Part shown: piece after piece, positions 1 to 9,629 of the stretch | Layout of the letters: each line of letters starts with the position of its first letter | Numbering within the stretch: position 1 is the stretch's first letter | DNA from: Vandiemenella viatica | Taxonomy: Eukaryota > Arthropoda > Insecta > Orthoptera > Morabidae | Direction: 5' to 3' | DNA length: 64,000 bases | Assembly: GCA_031002005.1 (NCBI GenBank) | Contig: JARYHS010009186.1 | Location: 179,578,437-179,642,436 of the forward strand | Translations under genes and position numbers: made by a program | Notes under the pieces: model-generated | Told to the model about the DNA's origin: nothing | What the model saw: the letters and a program-made list of their open reading frames with translations, nothing else | Database searches by the model: none

Positions 1-700
1 GGGGTAGAAGAAGTGTTTCACAATTCGTAATTATCATAATGTGCTCCAGGGTAAAATTCCAGAAATATCCACAGTCGGTCAACACTGTTGATTTTGATTC
101 ATTCGTCGGAAGGAGATGTTGAGGGCCGGCATCGAGTTTCATCCTCACCTTTCCTTCGTATTTCATTCGTACCCCAACGCAATATGACACATTAAAATAA
201 TCCACAAATCAATAACACTTACTTACACTTCCATCACGAGACAAGCCAGTAGGAAACCACTCCAGTTAAATTAACCAAGACATTTCCTTGAAGGAGAAAT
301 TCCCTACACAGCGGCATCATCGTCACTGGAACTCCATAATGATAACCATAAACAGAAGTTGGAAGAGATGCAATGGAGTGTGTGTAGATTAGTCTTTGTA
401 TGTATATCTAATATTGTAAAGGAGACAAGAAAATAATTTTCTAGAAAGGTTAGTGAATATTTGTAAGATCATTAGCTGGTGGTGACGCCTAGGTAGAAGC
501 TTGTAGAAAAGTTAGGCGTAATGTGTGAAAGGTACAGAGAGTACGGTAACCATAAATTGGCAGTTGTTGGAATGTATTTGCTTGTAGGCAAAAGAATCTC
601 TTACCCGAATTAGTTTTTCTAGATAGTTATGAAATATTATGAACAGCATACCTGGAACAGTAAAAGGATTTAAAGTAAAAATTTGCAAAATACGTAATTG
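1..700. other. Unassigned AT-rich sequence
   Basis: No coding frame, repeat or RNA gene that I can recognise. It is ordinary AT-rich sequence with no transposon ends that I can pair. Confidence 0.5.
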
Positions 701-743
701 GTAAAATAAAAATTGTTCCCGTCTGTTCTCCCGGATAAGTTAT

Positions 744-835
744 CCTGCCCTAAACGACGTTTCGACAACTTCATCCGCTGTCTTCGTCAGTTGATTAGAA
801 AGTCGGAGTTCCTACTGTAACGAAACGTCACAGAA
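744..835 (-). repeat. Hairpin repeat with hammerhead-like core
   Basis: Read on the minus strand, CTGACGA (790-784) is followed by a short stem whose arms are GACAGC and GTTGTC (one G-U pair) and then by GAAACG (763-758). The order CTGANGA, stem, GAAA matches the conserved core of a hammerhead ribozyme, a motif known in Penelope-like retroelements and retrozymes. One extra A sits between CTGACGA and the stem, and I see no convincing stem III with a cleavage UH, so activity is doubtful. A second CGAAACGTC on the plus strand (821-829) forms a small inverted repeat with the CGACGTTTCG at 755-764. The same motif recurs near 8.6 and 18.8 kb, which marks it as a dispersed repeat. Confidence 0.5.
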
Positions 836-839
836 TCAA

Positions 840-3800
840 TTCTCACAAAGAATCAATGCTTACCTAATTAGCTGTTTAGGGAAACCGTCAGTCCACAGTT
901 GAGGAACAACTGTTATAACGATAGACGCTTGTGTGGTATCTTGTCAAAAAATGCCGCGTTGTTGTCTCCATGGATTAGACATTTCTTTATTACAAATTAG
1001 TTTCGTTGCCTTCCACTAATAGTCTTCATTAAATCAGCTTCATAGTATGTAACATTTTTTCTTGAAAATGGCTTTGCACTACAAAATAAACTTTGAGTGT
1101 TATATCCCCGCTTGAATCGTAACTTTCAAATTCCTCTTTCGGTTGCTTCAACCAATTGTTCCTTGCAGTCGACAATAAACTTCAGTCGTCTAATTCTGTT
1201 TTCAGCATTCATGCTCTTAACGACAGATTTGAAGAGTTTCAAATGAATTAAACGAATTCGGAAGGTTACACATTTTCTTTATCCAGGTAAGGTGTTACGG
1301 AGATGAAATAGGTCAAGGCCTTCGTCAAGAGATGATTCCGTTATTCGCCTATGGTGCATTCCGAATATCACGGTAAACGTAAATCTGAAGGTCGTATCGA
1401 GGATAGTACCAGCGTCGAAGTACCAGAATCGAAGTAAATTGCTTATCAACCAGGCTCGTATACCCATTTCGTGCTACATATTCTCTCTCTGTCTCTCACA
1501 CAAACGAAACAAGACAAGAAAAGCCATAAAATAATCCACTTGAAGCAAGCAGCAGAACGGGCTTTTCAGTGAAACACAATAAAACTGCACTTATATGCAA
1601 TCATTGGGTACCTGGTAGTCTGTGATATTTTTAGACATAGTTTTTACTTATTTTACGAAAGATTTCATGGTTAAGTGTGTCTGTATTTTACTATGTGTTA
1701 AGCGTAAATACTGAGACATTTTTCCTTGTCGCTGTTTTATATGATCATTTCTTGATGTTTGACACAGTGAGCCACTGAACAGTTATAGAGATTGCATGTT
1801 AACGTAATAGAGATTTATATAGAAACATTCGGCAGAAATATGATATATTATAAACATAATAAGATATATACATGCTGTATATATGTAAAATATTTTAATT
1901 TCCAAATGACAAGTCCCCCCATAAAATATTATTTAGACGTTTATTGGAACAAGAAGTGAATTCACATCCTACTTTTCTAATCGAAATACAATTCTTGCTA
2001 CCACCAGAAGTTTGATATTGTTTATGAAATCCAGTATAATTTATGATGATAGAAAACATTAAAAGAAAATCTGGCCAACACTTTCCTTGTAGTAAATTTA
2101 AGAAATTAGTTATGAAACATGGTTTACAATTGCTCATATGCCAGAAATATACCTTTAGCTTTGAAAAACGTGTAAATTTTTTGCTCGGGTGCATTTAGTT
2201 AAACGCAGACTAAGTACTTTTCTTTCGAAGAATGTTCCAATTGTTTGGTTCCTGTAATTTAAAATATTTTAATTTTGTCTGCTAAGGGGGAAACAGCAAA
2301 TAAATTTTGCTATATTTTTAATTAATGAAAATGAAACATTCTGTAAAATATTACTTTACAATTATTTATGAAACTTAATACTGAACATTTGTATGTCAAA
2401 TTGTCATGTTCTACACTATTTACGGTAGTATTCTTTCTAGTTAAATTTTTTTGTTTCCTTGTTTATAACTCTGAATTCATTTCAAAATTAATTTGCTATT
2501 CAAATATTTGGCATTAAGTCACGTTGCTTAATTCAGGAGTGAGGTTATAAGGACGTATTCACGCGATAATGTTTTTCATTTTCAGGTGCGCAATGGGTTT
2601 AGTTATTCTAGGATAATTTCATATTTCTTTGTTACTGTTTTGATTATATATTAATTTTCTGCTCCATCCCTTTCAAGCTAAAGTAGTAATAACATACATC
2701 TCAAATTCAGGGTCAGACTCTAAACTTTCAAACCAGATCAAAATCCTTATAGTAGATTTACCGCGATAACATAGTAAACAAACAAAGGAACCTTTCAGAT
2801 TCATATAGACGATATCCTGAACTTAATCAGTTATGGGAGTGATTTTTTCCCCTGGAAAATGATAAAACATAATTGATGTGTTGGCTACTCTGCATCGGGC
2901 ACCCGGATTTACATGTAAAGCCATCTAAAACCCACACTCTACCATTCAGTGAGACAGATTGTCAGATTACCATAACAGTTGTTTAATACTAGGGTCCAAT
3001 GCGAGACTACTATACCAGGCATGTTTACGGGACACAGCATTGTTTTGAGGAACGCTCCACTTTCTCCACCTACCTCGAGATAATGTCCTCTTCACGTTTC
3101 CCACTCTATTTTTACGAACAGACGCTGCGCAAAAGAAAATTACACCAGCATTGCAAAAATGACACAAAAATTATCAATACAGGCATAATATCAACCTGAA
3201 CAGTGTCATTTCTGATAGAGGTTGTGGTTATGTTCAGATGCGACCTGGACTAAGAGAAAAAAAAAATTCGTTCGGTGGCAGCTATCTCGGAAGCAATCAA
3301 TTGTCTCTGATTGCGTCTTATTGATTTAACACGGCGGGTTTCACTCGAATACGGCTAGTACATCTATTTTCTACTTGTAAATTTTGCGTCGTTTTTTTTA
3401 CAAGGGATGGAAGACGAAACACCAAGAAAACATTACAACAAAAGGTTTAAACAACATTTCAAGAGATTTTAATTAAATTTTCAGCGCTGGCGGCACTTAT
3501 GTTTCGGATTTTTTAATTTAATCTATGGCGAAGTTTCCGCAAAAAAGGGAGTGGGGAAAGTGAAGAGCACAGGATATCGAAGCAGTTAAACCAAATTCGA
3601 ACAGGTTAAAGCCATTTTTGGATAGGTGGGAAAAGTGGAACAGTCCCCACTTTTTTCTCTGCGCAATTTACTAACACAAATCCGCGTTGTAAACCACCAT
3701 TAACCAATACAATATTAAATTCGGGACGTCTGGTGGTTTCTCTGTTCAATATCAGCTTAGACGACAATCGTTCGCAGGTGGCGCTGCACTCAGCCATTCT

Positions 3801-4380
3801 ATCGGACGGAAGCTTTAATCTCGTGAGCTGCGGCGGCATAATTAAAATTTAGCAAGGGGCTCAGACAGGCGAGAGTTCCCCCATAATCACGCACCATTCT
3901 AGTAAGCCCCTAGCACAGGCACTCACAGCAAACAGAGAATGGAGGCATCTACTGCATAGAGCCACAAGGGACCAACAAGCAGCTTCCCCTTCCCTCTGCA
4001 CTGCCGTTTAGACCCCAGGCTTCTGATGGCGCAAAGGAGCGGCGCCATGTGCACAGCTATAAATCCTACTGTTTTGAATACAAAACATCCATTGTCATTT
4101 TTCTGAAAGACAGATGATTCTTTAAAATTAACTTTCATAACAATTATAGAGAAATACCACTTCATACCCAACACCAGACCCAAACTGTAATTGAACATCC
4201 CACCTCCTAACCAAAAATAATCGATTTTCATCTAATTTTTAAAATCACTTTTTTCTTCCTTCAGTATTACGACTGTTTTATTGCAATCATCCATCTCTTC
4301 CTGTTTTTTCCTCAAACTCATTACAATCTATGTCCTCAGTTATCCACTTCATATATTTTAATCAATGTGGGGGAAGGCAT
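840..4380. other. Unassigned sequence, no gene recognised
   Basis: About 3.5 kb with no supported gene. Reading frames here are short, AT-biased and have no recognisable domain. The part at about 3600-3910 is somewhat richer in GC and contains a short inverted match (AGCAAGGGGCT near 3850 against AGTAAGCCCCT near 3900), which is not enough to call an element. Confidence 0.5.
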
Positions 4381-4429
4381 TTCTTGTTGAAGACGTGAAA
4401 TGTAAATAGTTTGGCATAAAATTTGAAGA

Positions 4430-4800
4430 TAAATTCAACTAGGCAGGACACATTCTACAAGAAGCAAGAAAACCTTTCACTTATTAGAGAGAGTAATGAA
4501 GTGTTGTACCAGGGAAGTGATGGAATTGTTTTACAAAGAATTGATCAGACTATTGTTTGAATATGGTAGTGTAGTAGAGGAACCACATTTTTTGAATCAA
4601 TTACAGGATTTGGAGGGGTGCAAAGTAGGCCTGCTAGATTTTTCTATGGAAATTACTGTAGAAAACAATCATTAAGGAGCTGGAATGGGATTCATTCGAA
4701 GACAAGGAGCATTAAGGATAGTGGAATATTGGTGATGAGGTCGTTTTTCAGAAATATTTCTGAGCGAGTTAAACGAATGACTAACCAATGTCTGTATGAC
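4430..4800 (+). pseudogene. LINE reverse transcriptase C-terminal remnant (CR1/jockey-like)
   Basis: Two overlapping frames together resemble the region after the catalytic core of CR1/jockey-type LINE reverse transcriptases. In one frame (about 4483-4625) I read a segment with REVMELFYKELIRLLFEYGS; in the family this reads roughly 'REVKE.LY..LVRP.LEYGS.VWDP'. The next frame continues from about 4618 with VQSRPARFFYGNYCRKQS, matching the family's 'VQRRAARFVYGNY...SVT' block, and then a segment like 'LGWDSFE.RR'. The frame change at about 4612, later stops, and lack of the catalytic domain upstream or a 3' end downstream make this a dead fragment. The clade is uncertain. Confidence 0.7.
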
Positions 4801-5183
4801 TGGATTCTTCAGTCGCATAGCTCTAAGTTAACAGCGCAATAAATGGCGATCGTATACAGTCAGAACGGTTTTCATTCCAAAAAATATCTGTCGACAACGA
4901 GACTATTCTTCCAGCAACTGGATGCATTACTAGGGAAGTAGCAACACTCCAGCAATAATAACGATGCACGACATCGGACGCTAACAGGTAACTTTGAAAC
5001 GTGAACTGAAATTCTTAAGCATCACATCACCTAAAGCAAATATACTATTGCTGTTTACTCAAATATAATTAGGTAAAAAAAAATCCATTTTTTAATCTAA
5101 AATTACTTGTTACTGATACTGTTAGAGCAAATGTACTATGGTCCCTTCGTTGTGTAATACATAAGGATTCATTTTGTGTGTAC

Positions 5184-5395
5184 GGGCCCTGCGGGTGAAC
5201 AGTAACGGTCTGGCCTGGAATTCGGGAGGTGGCAGGTTCGAATCCTCATCGGGCAACCAAATTTGCGGATATCATCCAAGCTGAATACCTGGATAGTTCC
5301 ATAAAAAAGGTCACGGAAGAATTCCTCGCAGTTCCGTCGCGCCTTTAACTACCTCGGTATCAACGACACATAAAACAAAACAAAAAATGTTTGTA
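5184..5395 (+). mobile_element. SINE-B-like tRNA-derived element, diverged
   Basis: Begins with a tRNA-like head and has a clear polymerase III B-box, GGTTCGAATCC, at about 5236. After it comes the body typical of the other B-family copies: a segment like 'AAATTTGCGG', then 'CTGAATACCTGGATAGTTCC' where other copies have 'CAAATGCCGGGATGGTTCC'. It ends in an A-rich tail (AAAACAAAACAAAAAA). I found no target duplication. More diverged than the copies at 32.1, 40.0 and 60.2 kb. Confidence 0.7.
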
Positions 5396-5676
5396 TGTTT
5401 GTTCAATTCTTTTATTTCAATTGCGTTATGAATCATCACTTAGTACAATTAAGCAAATGAAAGGGAGGTAGCATAGTAAAAGTCAGTACGAAAGCTCAGC
5501 AAACGTTTTATAATACAGAATTTTTTTCGAGATGATGAATGTGGGTATATTTCACTACTTTCTTAAGCTGAGACACTGAAGGAAAACAATCGATGCCTCA
5601 TAGGAACTAATCATCCCGTCAGATATCCTAACACGATTTGTTAATCAGTGGAAATATAAATCTATATTGCTACATC

Positions 5677-5725
<49 letters not shown>
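5677..5725. repeat. TA/TG dinucleotide microsatellite
   Basis: An (AT)n run passes directly into an uninterrupted (GT)n run of about 18 units. It abuts the tail end of the minus-strand SINE that follows, so it may be an expanded SINE tail ((CA)n in SINE orientation). Confidence 0.95.
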
Positions 5726-5726
<1 letters not shown>

Positions 5727-6004
5727 TCGTAATGACCTGGTGACAGGGTTCCTATTCGTCGCGCATTCCGCCCCTGTCTTAGCCGCCTTAACCTAACCCG
5801 GTAGTGCTACCAGGTACAGGGGACCTACTGTTTAACGAGGAATCAGAATTAAGGAAGCGTTCTGGTGTACTTCACATTGCACAGCAAGCTATGCCAGAGG
5901 TGAAGGTAAGGTTCTATAAAAATCCCCCACGTGACAGGGATTCGAACCGAGGACCTTTCGTTGCCCGGTCAGACACACTGTGAGACATTCAGCCACCAGA
6001 ACGC
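5726..6004 (-). mobile_element. SINE-C tRNA-derived element
   Basis: The tRNA-like head is at the right, so the element lies on the minus strand. The B-box is the reverse complement of GGATTCGAACC at 5939-5949, and the head contains the block around CGGTCAGACACACTG and CAGCCACCAGAACGC. The body includes GCCAGAGGTGAAGGT, CTTCACATTGCACAGC and ACAGGGGACCTACTGTTTAA, all of which recur in the copies at 28.3 and 32.7 kb. No protein is encoded. Its 3' end joins the TG microsatellite. Confidence 0.75.
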
Positions 6005-6169
6005 AACAGACATACTGTTAACATTAGCATGTTGGTTACGCGAACTCAAAAGATTTTACCCATCCAATAATCGCTCAGTGCGCCTAAATAAGTTTCCACT
6101 TCAAAAATAAAAATCTAACTTAGTCCACAACCCGATGATTGATCGAATTTTCCCGAAGGAGATGTACCA

Positions 6170-6362
6170 AGCAATTCTGGCAGAGTCAGGAAGGTAAATT
6201 TCCTTCCTCAGGGGCCTACAGTTTACCGTGGAATCAAAGGCACGGAACGTCCCAGCGTAGCTCATATAATCAATTAAAACTCCTAAAGATTCCTGCTCAC
6301 CACCGGATTTCAAATCGCGACCAAAGAGAAAAGCTTCCGGAAGTCAGCGCCTTAACTGCCTT
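6170..6362 (-). mobile_element. SINE-C remnant, strongly diverged
   Basis: Shares with the neighbouring SINE-C copy the order CAGGGGCCTACAGTTTACCG TGGAATCA, then a body, then a damaged B-box (TTTCAAATCGCGACC) and the head block AGTCAGCGCCTTAACTGCC. Same orientation as the copy at 5726-6004. Age and decay are evident from the damaged B-box. The call rests on block order and would need an alignment. Confidence 0.55.
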
Positions 6363-6399
6363 GTTTTGAAGTATGCGTATGCTAACTACTATCAAAATC

Positions 6400-8520
6400 G
6401 GATGAAAACTATGGGTTTGTATGACAGAAGTTTAGGTGAGCAGAGAAAGGAGGAGATGGTATAAGATTTTGTAAATAAATCGTAAACAGTATTTTTCTAT
6501 TTGTTTTAAAGTATACGTATGCAAAGCTGCGTTAAAATGGGATAAAAACTGTGTGTTTGCATGAAGAACATTCGCAAAAAAAAAAAAAAAAAATTATATA
6601 TTAGATACAAGTATAAACTGTAATTTCACTGCCGTCCGAGATCAACACGTCATGCTTACAGCTACTGATATACGACAGCATGTTGGTAACTCTAACTTTT
6701 ACCCATCCAAAAAGCGCCCAACGCTCATACCATTCGCCCAACACATCATAGCATGTCGCTAACGAGAAGTCGCGAACTCATATATTTACCGATCCAAACA
6801 TTGGCTATCGCTCCTGCAGAAGTTTTCAGAAGTTAATAACTCAGATGTTGCGGCAGTTCACTAGGTAAGAAGCGAATGCCTCGATGACTTCCAGTAGCCG
6901 GTCCCTCCTGCGTTACTGGAAGAATGGCCGAAAACTGAATAGTCACAGCGCTAGGGGTCGTGAATCACCGCCGGAGATAAACCGGACGGGACATCAGCCG
7001 TGAAAGCTCCATTTTGCCGGCAGGTAAACCTTAACTACGTCGATAAATCATATTACCTGACAAACAGCGCCCGGAAAAACACGTGACGTCCGTGTCGCTC
7101 TCATTTATACGGGCCGCTGTTAACGGGAACAAATCCCAGCCTCCGGTCACCACGAGCTGGCATCGCACCATCTCCCTGCGTACGTTACGTTGAGAAAGGA
7201 AAGATCGAAACCGACTTCTGTGATCAGTGTTGCGATCATTAATTGCTCCTGTTCTTTTGCCCGGGTTGTTATAGGTTTCCTGGTATTACGAAATGTATTG
7301 TTGTTTGTGACGGTTGAAAAACATAAACTAATAAAGAGGACTTACAATCTGTTTGCTTGTTTAGACAATTATGGATTTCTTTTATTATTTTTAGAATTTG
7401 GTACCTTCTGACTAGAAATTGGAGTCCATCTTTTGTACGTCTGCCTGTCGGTTATTCTGTCACACCCTAAGAACTTCTTAAATTTATTTAATTCTCATTA
7501 CTTTAATTTTAAAATCAATTGGAGTGGGAGAGGATGAAAATAATTGTTTGGGGTATAACGAAGGGCTACAGAAAATATTTCCTTTAAATAATCTTCATGG
7601 ATATTAAATTAAATCTGGAATTCGGCAGATTCAATTTACCGTACGGGGGGGGGCTACCCTTTCCGCAGGGTGTCACCAGACTTGTGACGGGAGGGCAGGG
7701 GGTGCGAGGTAGCTTTGCCACCCCTGTGGACGATATCTTTACAAAGTCTGAAGAATCGTCTCCACTTCGAGTTGAAAATCTTTATTCTAACATCACATAC
7801 AGTACTTAGTGAGTTTCCTCTGAGATGACATTTAAATTCCTTTTTAATAATAAAATTATGGGGGGGGGGCGAGGTAGGTGGGTGCGTGGGAATTTTTATT
7901 TTGATGAATAGAGGTCGTGGTAAGAAAAACTTTGGGAACCTCTAAATATTTTTAATTTCTTTTTCATTCCAATATTTGTGGAAACTTTTTTCGAAATCCG
8001 TTAAAATATACAGCTCCCATTTTAATTTATTAATTCCGAAAATTCTTTAAAAATTTACATTGGTTTGCTGAAGTTTCAAAGAAAGCTAGCTTTCTGGAGT
8101 TAACGGTGACAAATTTAATACTTTAAAGACAAAGAAGGGTTTCATTTGATGGAGATGGGGCTATGGAAAAATTTAGAAGTTGTAACACTAATACAGCTGA
8201 AACACGTAAGAATTAGCTTAATGAATTTACAGTTTCACCTGTTTATCTATCACTTATTTTCAATGGAGAGCCGCAATATGACAACTGATAATCAATTGCT
8301 AGCAAATGGAAGTGGTTTCAGTTGCATGTTACAAAGTTGTATTTTATACAGGTAACACACATGATAATTAAAAGCTGCAGGCTACACGGAAGTGGGACAT
8401 TATTTGATTTTTAATCTGGTACTTAACTTATATTTCTTGAAAAAGTTCAATTTATGAATCACAGACGCTAGTTAAAGAAATTAAATACTGTTTGTTTTTT
8501 GTTACCTATGTAAATATATT
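6400..8520. other. Unassigned sequence with a GC-richer island
   Basis: No gene recognised. The stretch at about 6840-7190 is visibly richer in GC and CpG than its surroundings and is not repeated elsewhere in the window. It contains CACGTG overlapping TGACGTC (7080-7090), ATAAATCA (7043-7050) and TCATTTATAC (7101-7110), so it could be regulatory DNA, but nothing proves it. G-runs at 7646-7654 and 7860-7869 flank GC-rich patches of unknown nature. Confidence 0.4.
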
Positions 8521-8523
8521 TAA

Positions 8524-8612
8524 AAATTCTCTCTGGTAGCTAGCCGAGCTATCGAAGTGTTATCACACGATATTTTGGCGATCACAACCCCCGTCGTCAT
8601 CTTCACCAGAAG
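8524..8612 (-). repeat. Hairpin repeat, relative of the 18.8-kb inverted repeat
   Basis: On the minus strand the order is CTGGTGA (8609-8603), a stem-like segment, then AAAATATCGTG, the same block order as CTGATGA ... GAAATATCGTG at 18.8 kb. Two core positions differ from the hammerhead-like consensus (CTGGTGA for CTGATGA, AAAA for GAAA). A SINE sits directly at its edge: the repeat resumes after the SINE at 8914 with GTGATAACACG, which is complementary to GTGTTATCAC near 8558. Confidence 0.55.
8600..8612. repeat. Target site duplication of SINE-A (left copy)
   Basis: TCTTCACCAGAAG occurs at 8600-8612 and again at 8901-8913, exactly flanking the SINE. A perfect 13-bp duplication of this kind is the usual product of LINE-type target-primed reverse transcription. 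Confidence 0.93.
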
Positions 8613-8850
8613 CCGGCCTTGGTAGCGTAGGGGCTAGAGTACTGGCCCCACGTGCCGGAAGTCGCCGGTTAGAGTCCGGCCAATGACATGGGTGTTTAAG
8701 TAGTGTATGCAAGTGTGCTTGTCATGTCCGTCCTGTAAAGTGTCTACAGTTACTTGAAAGACAATATACACATGGAGAAACTGAAAACACTGGATGAAAT
8801 AAACTCATACTTGAGCTGGCTGTATGGCCTAAGGAAGCCAAATGCCATTT

Positions 8851-8900
<50 letters not shown>
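8613..8900 (+). mobile_element. SINE-A, complete, with 49-A tail
   Basis: A 288-bp tRNA-derived SINE. The head has an A-box-like TGGTAGCGTAGG and a B-box GGTTAGAGTCC (one base off GGTTCGAGTCC), followed by a unique body ending in GAGCTGGCTGTATGGCCTAA and a tail of 49 uninterrupted A residues (8852-8900). Flanked by a perfect 13-bp target duplication. It would be transcribed by RNA polymerase III and moved in trans by an unknown LINE. The long pure A-tail and intact duplication suggest a recent insertion. The lysine-run and phenylalanine-run reading frames over the tail are artefacts. Confidence 0.92.
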
Positions 8901-8904
<4 letters not shown>

Positions 8905-8991
8905 CACCAGAAGTGATAACACGTCTTTTACTCGGGTAGTTACCCGAAAGCATTTTATAAATCCTCAAAGCCGAGAGGATCTTCATTCTTA

Positions 8992-9622
8992 TACCGGGTG
9001 GTTATAATTAAACTTTCCCTATTTAACACGGAAACTAATTGGCAGCATTAATGTCAAGGACATAGTGAAGAGAAATAATGCAGAATTAATTCAGTTGAAA
9101 CACTTTTAATGTGCTGATACCATTACATACCAGCACCATTACTGCTACAAAAGGGGCTCAATATGGCGCCCAGCAGTGTCCAGAAGAGTCTGAGAGCCCA
9201 GGATTACATCCTGCACAGCAGAACGAAGCATGTCCGTAGGTATGCTGGATACCTCTCTTGATATGCTGCGCTTCAGATCAGCACATGTGTGATTGTTCTT
9301 CCGATAAACTCTGTACATCAGGTAGCCCCACAACCAGAAATCACAGGGAGTGAGATCAGCTGATCGTGCCGGCCAAACATTTGGAAACGATCGGCTGATA
9401 ATTCGATCGTCATATTGAGCCCCTTTTGTAGCAGTAATGGTACCGGTATGTAATGGTATGATGTACCGTAGCAGCACACTAAAAGTTTTTCAGTTGAATT
9501 TATTGTGCATTATTTCTCTTTCCCACGCCCTTGACATTAAGGCTACCATGGTACTCGTACGGTAATTAGTTTCCGTGTTGTAACGTGTTAAATATTTAAG
9601 GTTTAATAATAACCACCCGGTA
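8992..9622 (-). mobile_element. Fold-back mariner-superfamily (IS630/Tc1) element
   Basis: Outer ends TACCGGGTGGTTATAATTAA (left) and the reverse complement of TACCGGGTGGTTATTATTAA (right) are flanked by TA dinucleotides (8990-8991, 9623-9624), the usual target duplication of this superfamily. The inverted match continues far inward: left 8992-9165 pairs with right 9411-9622, including CATTACATACC and the block GCTACAAAAGGGGCTCAATA. The single-copy middle carries part of a transposase on the minus strand. The element is too short to be autonomous. Either the family naturally has very long terminal repeats or the 3' end was duplicated in inverted orientation over the lost 5' part. Confidence 0.88.
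9145..9400 (-). pseudogene. Mariner-superfamily transposase, C-terminal remnant
   Basis: The minus-strand frame reads SRSFPNVWPARSADLTPCDF followed by WLWGYL and YRVYR. This corresponds to the 'WP.RSPDL.PCDFFLWGYLK..VY' block of mariner-superfamily transposases of the kind often annotated with DUF4817 in insects. The D of 'ADL' or 'CDF' lies in the region of the third catalytic acidic residue. It continues with a helical tail (DLKRSISREVSSI ... RHIEPLL) to a natural stop at 9145. The open frame runs on to 9477, but its first 25 or so codons come from the inverted right arm, so they are antisense sequence and not transposase. The N-terminal DNA-binding and first catalytic regions are absent. 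Confidence 0.8.
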
Positions 9623-9629
9623 TATTTAA

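Noticed and set aside
3590..3910. DNA transposon in a GC-richer patch
   Set aside because: The short inverted match is too short and no target duplication or coding remnant supports it.
8600..8913. CRISPR-like or phage-type direct repeats
   Set aside because: The repeated 13-mer is a SINE target duplication; eukaryotic context throughout.
8722..8986. Open frames with long runs of phenylalanine or lysine
   Set aside because: They are translations of the SINE A-tail in both directions.
9400..9477. N-terminal part of the 110-codon frame as genuine transposase
   Set aside because: Those codons come from the inverted right arm and are antisense to the C-terminal/3' end.
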